The notes beneath the pieces were generated by a model, which searched no databases, was not told the origin of the DNA, and saw only the letters and a list, made by a program, of their open reading frames with translations. Made by a program: the position numbers and the translations under genes. DNA of 64,000 nucleotides from Kitasatospora sp. NBC_01250. GTDB taxonomy: Bacteria; Actinomycetota; Actinomycetes; Streptomycetales; Streptomycetaceae. The stretch covers positions 310,001-374,000 of the forward strand of contig NZ_CP108476.1 of the NCBI RefSeq assembly GCF_036226465.1, in the 5' to 3' direction. Positions 1 through 8,302 of the stretch are shown in pieces (the first letter of the stretch is position 1; every line of letters starts with the position of its first letter).

Positions 1-236
1 ACCCTGACACGTTGGTCGCCCCGTTCGCGCCGCTGTTCGCCACCCGCGCCAACCACGCGGACATCAGCGTCAAGGAGCTGTTCCTGGAATCCGTCTTCCC
101 CCGCATGGACCAGACCCGCATCCAGCAGATCTGGCCGAACTGGAAGCGGTCCTGCCCGGCCGTCGACACCGCGCTCCTCGACCACTACGTCCACCACCTG
201 CACGCCGGCGGGCTGCTCGCCGCCCGCGCGCACTGA
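1..236 (+). CDS. C-terminal part of an unidentified protein, cut by the window edge
   Basis: An open frame enters from the left edge (first full codon at position 3) and ends at a TGA at 234-236, giving the last 77 or so residues. A TTG at 12 is available but nothing suggests a real start there. I do not recognise the family; the piece is hydrophilic, with aromatic and Leu/His-rich helix-like segments towards the end and no membrane segment. It lies 60 bp upstream of the Dabb-domain gene on the same strand, so it is probably an upstream member of the same biosynthetic operon. Confidence 0.6.
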   Translation, partial: PDTLVAPFAPLFATRANHADISVKELFLESVFPRMDQTRIQQIWPNWKRSCPAVDTALLDHYVHHLHAGGLLAARAH

Positions 237-296
237 CCTCGGACCGTCGCGGCGGTCGGCCTCCGCCGCCGTGACGCCCGCCCTCCAGAGGAACCG

Positions 297-608
297 ATGA
301 TCCGCCACATCGCCTTGTTCAAGCTCAAACCGGACTACAGCTGGGACGACCCGGCCGTGGCCGAGGCCGAGCGGATCGCCGCCCGCATCGGCGCCGAAGT
401 CCCCGAACTGCTGCACTGGCAGACCGGCCGGAACACCTCGGCCCGGCCGATCGCCTACGACTTCGCGGTGATCGGCCTGCTCGCGGACCAGGAAGCGCTG
501 GAGCGCTACCTCGTCCACCCGTTCCACCGACAGGCCATCGAGAAGTGGCGGCCGATCAGCGACTGGGTGGTGGCCGACCTCGTCGAGCCGGAACCCGCCC
601 TCGTCTGA
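297..608 (+). CDS. Dabb (dimeric alpha/beta barrel) domain protein
   Basis: A 103-residue protein made of one stress-responsive A/B barrel (Dabb) domain. It opens with IRHIALFKLKP, has the central strand/helix pattern and the typical Y-x-x-H-P-x-H segment (YLVHPFHRQ, about residues 65-73) before a W...D strand. Dabb proteins fold as dimeric ferredoxin-like barrels; in biosynthetic clusters some relatives act as small cyclases or isomerases, others are stress proteins. A GAGGAA ribosome site precedes the ATG. It sits directly before the adenylating enzyme, aminotransferase and BacA-like genes on the same strand, so a role in that pathway is an inference from position. Confidence 0.8.
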   Translation: MIRHIALFKLKPDYSWDDPAVAEAERIAARIGAEVPELLHWQTGRNTSARPIAYDFAVIGLLADQEALERYLVHPFHRQAIEKWRPISDWVVADLVEPEPALV

Positions 609-642
609 GCCCACCCCGCTCCCCCAACCGCACAGGACGCCC

Positions 643-2073
643 ATGTTCACGATCTACCGTCCCGAGCTGGCCGGCCCGGCCGTCGAACTCCGCGACCAGC
701 ACCGCTCGTTCCTCGCCGGCCAGTGGGACCGGACCGGTCTGGCAGAGCACCAGCTCACGTCGGTGCGCCGGACACTCCGCTATGTCAAGGAGAACTCCTC
801 CTTCTACCGTGCCCACCTCGCCGCAGTCGACCCGTCCACCATCACCGCCTTGGACGAGCGCGCCCTCGCAGGCATCCCGTTCACCACCAAGGACGACCTG
901 CGCGCCGCCCAGCACGGCCTGCTGTCCCGGCCGCTCGCCGACGCCTGGATCTTCTACGAGACCACGGGCACCACCGGCTGCTCCACTCCCTGCCCGCGCG
1001 ACGATATCGACTCGCTCGCCAACAACACCGTCCTCACGCACTACTACGGGACAGTCTTCCGCCAGTACGGTGATGACCAGGTCATCGGGGTGGCAGGGCC
1101 GACCGAGCTGCACGCTTTCTCGGACACCTTCGGCGACGTCTGCCGCAACCTCGGCCTGGCCGTGGCGAAGATGTGGCCGCACTCCCCGATGGTCGGCTTC
1201 GACCGGGCTCTGGAGGTGATGCGGTCCTTCCCGATCACTGGCCTGTTCTGCACCCCTGGCATGGCACTGATGCTCGCCAAACGGGCCGTCGCCGCCGGGC
1301 TCGACCCGCGCCGGGACTTCCGCCTCGACGTCCTGATGACCACCGGCGAACTCGCCTCGCCCAGCCTGATCGCCAACCTCGGCGAGATCTGGGGGGCTCA
1401 CGCCTACAACGCCCTGTACGCCTCGCAGGAGGCCTCGGTGATGGGCGCCGCCGCCACCGACGGGCGGCTGTACACCGCTCCGCTCATCTCGTACAACGAA
1501 GTTGTCGACCCGGAGACCGACCGCTGGGTGCAGCCCGACGCGGACGGCACCCGGGAAGGAGAACTGGTCGTCACCCACCTGTACCAGGGTGCCAAGCCGC
1601 TGGTCCGGTACCGTACCGGCGACCTGGTCAGGATCACCGATCCGCGTCCGGGGCAGAGCGTTCCGGCTCCGTCGATCGCCGCCCTCGGCCGGGTCCGTGA
1701 CCGACTCGCCCTCAACGGGCACCTGATCACCGGCTACGACCTGGAGCACCTGCTGCTGCGTCATCTGCGCGGCTACCTGGACTACCAGATCACCATCGAC
1801 CGCGTGGACGGTACCGACCGGCTCTCCCTGACCCTCCAGCTGCCAGGCCGTGCGGGCGCGGCCGCCGTCGCCCAGGGCGCCGCCCGCGCGGTCGAGCAGT
1901 GCCGCGACGAACTCGGCACCGAGCTGGAGGTCGGCACCGGCACCCTCGGCAGCATCACCACCACCGGCGCGATGGTCAGCTGGAAGGCCGCCCGGGTCAT
2001 CGACCTGCGTGCGGGCGGCCAGGACGCCGAGGCGTCGGCCGCCGCCAAGATCGCGGCCGGGAGGACTCGATGA
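643..2073 (+). CDS. PaaK-like acyl-adenylating enzyme (phenylacetate-CoA ligase family)
   Basis: A 476-residue enzyme of the phenylacetate-CoA ligase / coenzyme F390 synthetase branch of the ANL superfamily, which activates a carboxylic acid as acyl-AMP and then usually passes it to a thiol. The ATP-binding loop YETTGTTGCSTP lies at about residues 105-116; VRYRTGDLV near residue 325 is the conserved ribose-binding region; the C-terminal lid domain follows. Length is normal for the family (about 430-480). Its stop overlaps the next start (ATGA), so it is translationally coupled to the aminotransferase. In this context it probably activates an aromatic or cyclohexenyl acid or amino acid; the substrate cannot be read from sequence. 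Confidence 0.85.
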   Translation: MFTIYRPELAGPAVELRDQHRSFLAGQWDRTGLAEHQLTSVRRTLRYVKENSSFYRAHLAAVDPSTITALDERALAGIPFTTKDDLRAAQHGLLSRPLADAWIFYETTGTTGCSTPCPRDDIDSLANNTVLTHYYGTVFRQYGDDQVIGVAGPTELHAFSDTFGDVCRNLGLAVAKMWPHSPMVGFDRALEVMRSFPITGLFCTPGMALMLAKRAVAAGLDPRRDFRLDVLMTTGELASPSLIANLGEIWGAHAYNALYASQEASVMGAAATDGRLYTAPLISYNEVVDPETDRWVQPDADGTREGELVVTHLYQGAKPLVRYRTGDLVRITDPRPGQSVPAPSIAALGRVRDRLALNGHLITGYDLEHLLLRHLRGYLDYQITIDRVDGTDRLSLTLQLPGRAGAAAVAQGAARAVEQCRDELGTELEVGTGTLGSITTTGAMVSWKAARVIDLRAGGQDAEASAAAKIAAGRTR

Positions 2074-3029
2074 CCACCCGGGCGAGGCCCGCCATCGCCG
2101 CCATGGCCTACCACCAGGGTGCGTTCGTCCCGTTCGCCGAGGCCGGTCTGCCGCTCACCACCCAGGCCCTGCAGTACGGCACCGGGGTCTTCGAGGGCAT
2201 CCGTGCGCACAGCTGCGCCGATGGCGGGAAACTGGTGCTCTTCCGGGTCCGCGACCATTACGAGCGCTTCCTGCGCTCCTGCCGCCTCCTGCGCATCGAG
2301 ACCGGGCACACCGTCGACGAACTGGTCGAGATCACCTGTGAGCTGCTCCGGCGCAACGGCACCACCGCCGACACCTACCTGCGGCCACTCGGTTACAAGC
2401 TCGCTCTGCTACCCGGCACGCGGCCCGGCGTCGGCCTGAGCGGCGTCTCCGACGCCCTGTCGATCACCGGCTTCCCGATGGGCGCCTACACCCCGCCTGG
2501 CGGCATCCGCTGCACGGTCAGCTCCTGGGTACGGCCGCGCAGTGCTGCGATCCCGATCCACGCCAAGGTCACCGGAGGGTACGTCAACAACGCGCTTGCC
2601 GCCGACGAGGCCAGGGCGGCCGGATACGACGACGCGATCCTGCTCGACGACCGTGGCCGGGTCTGCGAGGCCAGCACCGCGAACGTCTTCGCAGCTCGTT
2701 CCGGCCGACTGCTCACCCCGCCCGCCACCGCGGACCTGTTGCCCGGCATCACTCGGGACACCGTGCTGGCCCTCGCCGCCGATCTCGGCATCGAGACTGC
2801 CGAACACGAGTTGGACGTGTCCGATCTACGCTGTGCCGACGAGGTCTTTCTCACCGGCACCGGCATCGGAATCACCCCGGTCAACGAGGTTTCCGGGCAC
2901 CCGATCGGCGTCGGCGAACCCGGCCCGATCGCCCGAAGCCTCGCCCACCACTACGCCCGGACCATCCGCGGCGGCGGAGACGTTCGACACCACCACTGGC
3001 TCACCTCCGTCCGGATCGACCAAGGCTGA
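2070..3029 (+). CDS. Class IV PLP aminotransferase (IlvE/branched-chain type)
   Basis: A 319-residue fold-type IV PLP enzyme. The PLP lysine is K166 in HAKVTGGYVNN, followed by the family pattern of a GYDDAILLD strand and a STANVF loop; the N-terminal GVFEGIRA segment is also diagnostic. Family members move amino groups between branched-chain or aromatic 2-oxo acids and glutamate, or act as aminodeoxychorismate lyase. The ATG overlaps the preceding stop by 4 bp (ATGA), which fixes the start. Between an adenylating enzyme and a BacA-like decarboxylase it most likely transaminates the 2-oxo acid made by the latter, giving a non-proteinogenic amino acid. That role is inferred. Confidence 0.85.
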   Translation: MTTRARPAIAAMAYHQGAFVPFAEAGLPLTTQALQYGTGVFEGIRAHSCADGGKLVLFRVRDHYERFLRSCRLLRIETGHTVDELVEITCELLRRNGTTADTYLRPLGYKLALLPGTRPGVGLSGVSDALSITGFPMGAYTPPGGIRCTVSSWVRPRSAAIPIHAKVTGGYVNNALAADEARAAGYDDAILLDDRGRVCEASTANVFAARSGRLLTPPATADLLPGITRDTVLALAADLGIETAEHELDVSDLRCADEVFLTGTGIGITPVNEVSGHPIGVGEPGPIARSLAHHYARTIRGGGDVRHHHWLTSVRIDQG

Positions 3030-3033
3030 ACCC

Positions 3034-3768
3034 ATGGTGACCACCGCAGCTTCCGACCACCTCGCCGCAGAACACCGGGTGCCCGCCGGCCATGGAGCAT
3101 GGCCGGCGGGCGGGGTCGACCTTCCCGGTGGAGCAGGAGATCTGCTCACCCGGGAGATCATCCGGCACCGCCCTGCCCGACTGGTCGGCACACTCGGCCC
3201 CCAGGGCACCAGCAGTGAGGAAGCCGCCGGCTTCCTCTGGGACCGACTCCACGGCGGCGCGCCCAAGTGCGAACCACAGGTGGGGCTGTACGACACGTAC
3301 GAGCAGGCCGGCAACGCCCTGCGCTCGGGCGAGATCAGCCATGTGGTGATCGCCAACGCCTACGCGAGAATCAACGAGTTCTACATGGACACCCGGATCG
3401 CGCTGGCTGCCGCGTTCGTCCTTGAGACTCCCCTGTACGGCATCGCCCGAGATCTCGACCACAAGGTCCCCGCCGTCCCGGTGGTGGCCACCCACCCCGC
3501 TCCGGTGCCGCTCGTCGACCAGCTACTCCCCGCCCGGTACACGGGCCGGAAGATCACCCTGACGCCCTCGACCAGCGCGGCCGCCCGAGCTGTCCGCGAG
3601 CGGACAGCCGACCTGGCCTTGACCACCGAACCCGCCGCCGACCGATACGGACTGCGGTTTATCTCCCGCACCAGGACCATCCAGATGGTCTGGTCGGTGT
3701 TCGTCGCCGAGGACGCCCAGCAGCACCGGGCACACCACACACGACGTGACCCTCCTGGCTCACACTGA
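3034..3768 (+). CDS. BacA-like prephenate decarboxylase candidate (prephenate dehydratase fold)
   Basis: A 244-residue protein of the type II periplasmic-binding fold used by prephenate dehydratase. The N-terminal GTLGPQGTSSEEAA motif is at about residues 52-65, then the NAY...FYM segment (108-118), ETPLYGIA (131-138), THPAPVPL (153-160), STSAAARAVRE (179-189) and MVWSVF (218-223). This order resembles Bacillus BacA (bacilysin), the prephenate decarboxylase, as I remember its sequence, better than PheA. There is no ACT regulatory domain and the dehydratase N-x-TRF context is absent. Prephenate decarboxylases make dihydro-hydroxyphenylpyruvate, the entry to cyclohexenyl amino acids. The start lies 4 bp after the aminotransferase stop. 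The roughly 40-residue N-terminal tail is unusual. Confidence 0.75.
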   Translation: MVTTAASDHLAAEHRVPAGHGAWPAGGVDLPGGAGDLLTREIIRHRPARLVGTLGPQGTSSEEAAGFLWDRLHGGAPKCEPQVGLYDTYEQAGNALRSGEISHVVIANAYARINEFYMDTRIALAAAFVLETPLYGIARDLDHKVPAVPVVATHPAPVPLVDQLLPARYTGRKITLTPSTSAAARAVRERTADLALTTEPAADRYGLRFISRTRTIQMVWSVFVAEDAQQHRAHHTRRDPPGSH

Positions 3769-3815
3769 TCGAGACCGAACCCCAACTCACGCATGAGCGG
3801 CCCGGGCTTGCGCGG

Positions 3816-4319
3816 CTACTCCTCAACCTCGGTGCGGTAGACGCGAAGTCCTCGGCGCTGATAGTTGAGGAGCGCGCCCGGGTGATCGTTGGAGCTGGTG
3901 TGCAGCCACACCCTGCGGACGGCCGCAGCCTCCAACGGTTCGGTCGCCCAGGCCTGCCGCAGCGCCAGCGTGAGGGCATGCCCGCCGAGCCCCTGGCCGA
4001 CGTACTGGGGCAGGAGTCCGAAGGTGCGGATCTCCACGTCGCCGCCGGGCTGGGGCTCCAGCGCGACGATCCCGGCTGTCTCGCCCGCCAGCCTGATCAA
4101 CCAGTACTGGCGGCGCGGGTGCGCCGTCGCCAAGTCGTGCCATTCCTGGTCGGAGCGCGTCGAACTGCGCCACCCGTGGGCCGCACCGACCCGGGCCTGC
4201 ACCGAGCGCGCCAGCGCCGTCAGCCCCTCCTCGCGTCGAAGTTCCAACGCAGGCACGACCCGTCCGGGCTTCAGCTCTTCGCGAGCGGTCATCTCGAGAT
4301 AGGTGACGGTCTTCTCCAT
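3816..4319 (-). CDS. GNAT family N-acetyltransferase
   Basis: A 167-residue acetyltransferase of the GCN5 family. The acetyl-CoA pyrophosphate loop is seen as QYVGQGLGGHAL (about residues 106-117, R/Q-x-x-G-x-G/A pattern), preceded by the beta-4 strand VEIRTFGLLP and followed by a final N...A-x-x-x-Y-x-x-x-G-L segment near the C-terminus. The acceptor is unknown. It converges on the BacA-like operon and is divergent from the HEAT-repeat gene. A TAGCGT -10 box ends 6 bp before the ATG, so its mRNA is probably leaderless. Confidence 0.85.
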   Translation of the reverse strand: MEKTVTYLEMTAREELKPGRVVPALELRREEGLTALARSVQARVGAAHGWRSSTRSDQEWHDLATAHPRRQYWLIRLAGETAGIVALEPQPGGDVEIRTFGLLPQYVGQGLGGHALTLALRQAWATEPLEAAAVRRVWLHTSSNDHPGALLNYQRRGLRVYRTEVEE

Positions 4320-4325
4320 CCCGGC

Positions 4326-4331
4326 ACGCTA
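4326..4331 (-). promoter_or_regulatory. -10 box of a probable leaderless promoter for the GNAT gene
   Basis: On the minus strand TAGCGT lies 6 nt before the ATG at 4319. That spacing puts transcription start at or next to the start codon; no ribosome-binding sequence is present. Confidence 0.45.
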
Positions 4332-4553
4332 CCGTGAGCCACCGACACCACAGAACTGTGGTGTCCCTCCTGGACTCCCGCGAGCGAGAAGTGATGCACC
4401 GTCAGACCCGGGCCAGTGCCTCCTGCCCGGCGACGCTGCGTGGGCGGCGCGGTGGTGACCGGCGGCGGGCAGCAGGTGCCGGCCCGAGGCGGCAGCTGGA
4501 GGTCGGGGACCGGCCGGCGTAGGAATTCAGTACCCGGCAGCAAGCCGTTCGGG

Positions 4554-4559
4554 TAAGAA
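4554..4559 (+). promoter_or_regulatory. -10 box of a probable leaderless promoter for the HEAT-repeat gene
   Basis: TAAGAA (or AAGAAT one base later) ends 6-7 nt before the ATG at 4567. No Shine-Dalgarno sequence fits between it and the start codon. Confidence 0.45.
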
Positions 4560-4566
4560 TGCGCGC

Positions 4567-5652
4567 ATGGACAACGCGGTGGGTCTGGCGGGGCGCTTGA
4601 TGGCTGCGGCGCGACTGGAGCAGACCTCGGAGGAGGACCAGGACGGGCACGCCTACTGGAACCTGGTCCGGGAGGCGGCGGAGGGGGAGAGCGGGGAGAC
4701 CGCGTTGCGCTGCGGGTTGGGGTTGCTGGCGTCGGCCGAGGTCCTGGAGCGGAAGGTGGGCTGCAATCTGGTGCGCGACGTGGCCGCCACGCACGAGTGC
4801 CTGCGTGGCGAGGCGGCAACCGCCCTGATGGCGCTGGCCGAGGTGGAGACCGAGGCCTGCGTGTTGCATGCCCTCGTCATCGGCCTGGGCGCGGCGCAGG
4901 ACCCGCGCGCCGTTCCCGTCCTGGTAGGGCTTTCCGGCCACGAGGACACCGAGGTGCGACATGGGGTCGCCCTGGTATTCGGCACCCTCAACAGCGGACT
5001 GCCCGACGGGCCCGATGTCCGGGCGCTGATCCGGCTCGCCCAGGACCAGGACTCCGAGGTCCGCAACTGGGCGGCCTTCGCCTTGGGGTTCCAACTGGAG
5101 CAGGACACGACCGCCATCAGGGACGCGCTGTGGAAGTGCACCACCGATGAGGACGACGAGGTCCGGCAGGAGGGCGCGCGTGGGCTGGCCAGGCGGCACG
5201 ACCCACGGGCCGTCCCACTGATCGCGCACCTGCTGGACTCCGATGACGGGTCCCAGATCTTCACCCTGGACGCAGCGGAGATCCTGGGCGTTCCCGAGCT
5301 CCTGCCGTCTCTGGCCGCCTACGAGTTCGACGCGTCCCAGACCGACCGGGCCATCGCGGCCTGCGACCCGGTGCGGCGGGCCCGGTTGGAGGACGACGCC
5401 TGGGCGGTCGTCGTGGAGTTGGAGCGGCTGCGCCCCGGGATCGGCGCGGCGCTCAGCTCGCCGCGCTACGACTCGGTGCACAGGATGCGAGTGACCCACC
5501 GGGAGACGGTCGGCGCGAGCTACGCCGCGGCCGCGCTGCTAGCCCGCGCCGGCGGGGACCCGGTGCGGGCGGCCGAGCTGGTGGTGGCCGACCTCACTGC
5601 TTCTCCTGGGAGCGGACCACAGACTGACGGTCTCTCGGAGACTTCCGCCTGA
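4567..5652 (+). CDS. HEAT-repeat protein
   Basis: A 361-residue soluble protein composed of helical HEAT/armadillo-type repeats. Repeat-like units such as DPRAVPVLVGLSGHEDTEVRH, ALIRLAQDQDSEVRNWAAFAL and DPRAVPLIAHLLDSDDG recur at about 30-35 residues, each with the D-x-x-V-R/A-x-x-A pattern of the second helix. No catalytic residues, signal peptide or membrane segment is visible. HEAT proteins are scaffolds or adaptors; relatives include phycobilin lyases and DNA-repair proteins, but nothing here points to either. The 3' end overlaps a decayed HxlR fragment on the other strand. Confidence 0.75.
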   Translation: MDNAVGLAGRLMAAARLEQTSEEDQDGHAYWNLVREAAEGESGETALRCGLGLLASAEVLERKVGCNLVRDVAATHECLRGEAATALMALAEVETEACVLHALVIGLGAAQDPRAVPVLVGLSGHEDTEVRHGVALVFGTLNSGLPDGPDVRALIRLAQDQDSEVRNWAAFALGFQLEQDTTAIRDALWKCTTDEDDEVRQEGARGLARRHDPRAVPLIAHLLDSDDGSQIFTLDAAEILGVPELLPSLAAYEFDASQTDRAIAACDPVRRARLEDDAWAVVVELERLRPGIGAALSSPRYDSVHRMRVTHRETVGASYAAAALLARAGGDPVRAAELVVADLTASPGSGPQTDGLSETSA

Positions 5653-5785
5653 CGAGCCGACGTCCGTCGTCCGTTGTGGGCTGCTGGAATTCCACCACGG
5701 CCGCGCCGTGCTCGTGAGCCCACTCGGTCAGCACGGCGATCGGCTCCACCAGCGTCCGGCCCACGTCGGTCAGCAAACCTGATGA
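5594..5785 (-). pseudogene. Remnant of an HxlR-family transcriptional regulator (C-terminal wing)
   Basis: The minus strand encodes LLTDVGRTLVEPIAVLTEW followed by AHEHGAAVVE, which matches the end of HxlR winged-helix regulators (L-T-x-x-G-R-x-L-x-x-x-L-x-x-L-x-x-W). The N-terminal DNA-binding helices are missing upstream and the frame reads on into unrelated sequence overlapping the HEAT gene before a stop. No plausible start or ribosome site exists. The conserved piece covers roughly 5685-5780. Confidence 0.55.
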
Positions 5786-5934
5786 CCTTCGAGGGCTGGC
5801 TGCACCACACCGGATGGAGGGGATGACCACCCGCCACGTCCCGTCCGGACGCGGCCTCGCACGACCCGCTGTGTAGTACTGGCAGGGCCAGCCAGGCCCT
5901 TGGTGATCGGCGGGGTGACGAGCAGACTGAGGGC

Positions 5935-6810
5935 ATGGGCAACAACGACTTGGGCGACTTCCTGCGGGCCCGCCGTGCTGGACTCACGCCGGACGAGATC
6001 GGTCTGCCGGCCGAGTTCGGCGCCGGTCGCCGGGTCGCCGGTCTGCGGCGCGGTGAGGTCGCGCAGCTGGCCGGGGTGAGCACCGAGTACTACACCCGGC
6101 TGGAACAGGGCCGCGCCCGGCAGCCGTCCGAGCAGGTGCTGGATGCCCTCTGCGAGGCGCTGCGGTTCGACGACATCGAGCGGCGGCACCTGTTCGCCCT
6201 CGCGGGCATCGCAGCCGGGCACAAGGACCGGGCCGAGCAGGCGTCACGGCTCCGACCGGCGCTGCGCCAGGTGTTGGAGTCGATGGATCTGGCTCCCGCC
6301 TTCGTCAGCGACCGGGACCTCACTGTCGTCGGCGGGAACACGATGTGGGCGCTGCTGTTTCCCGGTGTGGCCGAGCTGCCGCGCCGGGAACGCAGCATGG
6401 CGCGCTGGACGCTGCTGGATCCGCGGGCCCGGCTGGTGTGGTGCGACTGGGAACGCGTCGCCCGCGACTACGTGCACGGGTTGCGGCTGGCCGCCGCCGC
6501 CCAGCCGCGCAATCAGCGCATCGCCACCCTGATCGGTGAGCTGATGATGCGTTCACCCGAGTTCCCGGCGTGGTGGTCGGAACACCGCGTCCAGGAACGC
6601 AGCACCGGCGTCAAGCGCCTGCGCCACCCCGTCGTCGGTGACCTGGAACTGCAGTACGAGATCTTCACCTCGGTCGCCGACCCGGGCCAATCGCTCGTCG
6701 TCTACAGCGCGCCGTCCGGCTCGCCGTCCCAGGAGCGCCTGCGACTGCTGGCCAGTTGGGGCAGCGAACCCGCCGCCGCGACCGCCCGGGGCACCACCGC
6801 CGAGTCCTGA
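5935..6810 (+). CDS. XRE-family regulator with MmyB-like ligand-binding domain
   Basis: A 291-residue regulator. Residues about 20-75 form an XRE helix-turn-helix (LRRGEVAQLAGVSTEYYTRLEQGRA), the signature of the Streptomyces MmyB class, and residues 105-275 form the PAS-like MmyB ligand-binding domain (typical W-x-x-LLFP, RRERSMARWTLLDP and RLRHPVVGDLELQYE blocks). These proteins often control a neighbouring SDR or transporter. The next gene on the same strand, an SDR 161 bp downstream, is the likely target. A similar regulator sits at 21393-22247 beside an MFS gene. Confidence 0.9.
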   Translation: MGNNDLGDFLRARRAGLTPDEIGLPAEFGAGRRVAGLRRGEVAQLAGVSTEYYTRLEQGRARQPSEQVLDALCEALRFDDIERRHLFALAGIAAGHKDRAEQASRLRPALRQVLESMDLAPAFVSDRDLTVVGGNTMWALLFPGVAELPRRERSMARWTLLDPRARLVWCDWERVARDYVHGLRLAAAAQPRNQRIATLIGELMMRSPEFPAWWSEHRVQERSTGVKRLRHPVVGDLELQYEIFTSVADPGQSLVVYSAPSGSPSQERLRLLASWGSEPAAATARGTTAES

Positions 6811-6971
6811 CCACCGCCCGACGGGTCCTCACCACCGCCCGAACCGGGCGATCCGGCGCCAGCACCAGCACCAGCACCACCCAGACACGGCCCCGCCGTA
6901 CGCGCGGGGTCGATGCCGCCGTGCCCACGCACGCCTGCGGCCTGACACTCATTCACGAAGGGACACCCGTA

Positions 6972-7823
6972 GTGAGCAAGACATTCCTGATCACCGGCGT
7001 CAGCACCGGCCTCGGACTGGCCATCGCCCGACGAGCCCTGGCGGCCGGGCACCGGGTCGCGGGCACCGTGCGCACCGAGCAGCACGCGGCCGCCTTCCGG
7101 GCGCTGGACCCCGACCGCGCCCGTGCCTTCGTCCTCGACCTGACCGACGCCGACCGGATCGACCCCGTGGTGCGGTCCGCCGAAGCGGAACTGGGCCCGA
7201 TCGACGTGCTCGTGGCCAACGCCGGCTACGGGCTCGAAGGCACCTTCGAGGAGTCATCGATGGCCGACCTGCGCCGCCAGTTCGAGGTCAACGTCTTCGG
7301 CACGGTAGCGACCGTGAAGGCGGTCCTGCCCGGCATGCGGGAGCGGCGCGGCGGCCACATCTTCGTCATCACCTCGATGGGTGGGCTCACCACCTTCCCC
7401 GGACTGGCGTTCTACGAAGGCAGCAAGCACGCCCTGGAAGGCATCACCGACACCCTCGCCCAGGAGGTCGGCCAGTTCGGCGTGCGGGTCACCGCCGTGG
7501 CTCCCGGCGCGTTCAAGACCGACTGGGCAGGCAGGTCACTGGTCCGCGCACCACGCAGCATCGCCGACTACGACGCACTGTTCGACCCGATCCGCACCCG
7601 CCGCCAGGCCCTCGCGGGTCAGGGCATCGGTGACCCCGATCGCGCGGGCGACGCCATCCTCGCCCTCCTGGACGTGGAGAAGCCTCCCGTGCACATCCTG
7701 CTCGGCTCGGACGCGCTACGCCTGGTCGCCGCCGGGCGCCAGCGCGTCCAGGACGACTTCGACGCCTGGGAGGACCTCAGCCGCTCCACCGACTCGACCG
7801 AAGGCGGAGTAACCGTCGCCTGA
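6972..7823 (+). CDS. Short-chain dehydrogenase/reductase
   Basis: A 283-residue SDR. The cofactor loop TGVSTGLGLAIA (about residues 8-19) is a T-G-x-x-x-G-x-G motif, NAG(Y) follows at about residue 80, and the catalytic pair is in FYEGSKHALEG (Y-x-x-x-K). The serine is in the ITSMGG strand. This is the extended NADP-dependent type often annotated as oxidoreductase/SDR; the substrate is unknown. I chose the GTG at 6972, preceded by GAAGGGA, rather than longer frames, because the Rossmann fold begins immediately after it. Upstream lies a short CCAGCA tandem repeat. It probably works with the XRE regulator before it. Confidence 0.9.
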   Translation: MSKTFLITGVSTGLGLAIARRALAAGHRVAGTVRTEQHAAAFRALDPDRARAFVLDLTDADRIDPVVRSAEAELGPIDVLVANAGYGLEGTFEESSMADLRRQFEVNVFGTVATVKAVLPGMRERRGGHIFVITSMGGLTTFPGLAFYEGSKHALEGITDTLAQEVGQFGVRVTAVAPGAFKTDWAGRSLVRAPRSIADYDALFDPIRTRRQALAGQGIGDPDRAGDAILALLDVEKPPVHILLGSDALRLVAAGRQRVQDDFDAWEDLSRSTDSTEGGVTVA

Positions 7824-8302
7824 CACTGGGCGATTCACCAGGACAGCGGCCGGCAACGGCGCTGTCGCCACCGACCGCCCGGAGACAGCGGCAGCGACAG
7901 CGCCACGTCCGACCCATGATGGCAGCCGGCCCCGACACGGGGAAGCGAATCCGTTTCGGACACGAATTGACCGTTTCCAGACAGAACATCAGATCTTTCT
8001 GGCGCACTCGCCCTCCCCAACTCCACGCTTGAGCCATCGCGGCTTGGCAAAGCAACAGATGATTCCCAGCAAAGTCCAGGTCAATAACGCGTGGCCGCAG
8101 GGAACATCGAAGCTCTGCTCACGGATCCGCCGCGCCGACAGCTGGGCGAGCCGCCGTGGGCATTCGATCGGAACCCGGCGGCACGCTCGCGCCCGGGTGC
8201 GATCCGGCCGAGCAGCCTGACAGATTCCGCCGCGGATCCGACGGCTCGCCGCCGGCCACGGCGTCGACCCCGCCCTCTGAAGCTCCTAAGGAGTACCTGA
8301 TC
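7824..8302 (+). other. Long intergenic region before the secreted phosphodiesterase gene
   Basis: 479 bp without a gene I can support. The stretch near 7930-8110 is lower in GC than its surroundings, as expected for a promoter region, but I see no clear -35/-10 pair. An AAGGAG ribosome site at 8287-8292 serves the following TTG start. Confidence 0.4.
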
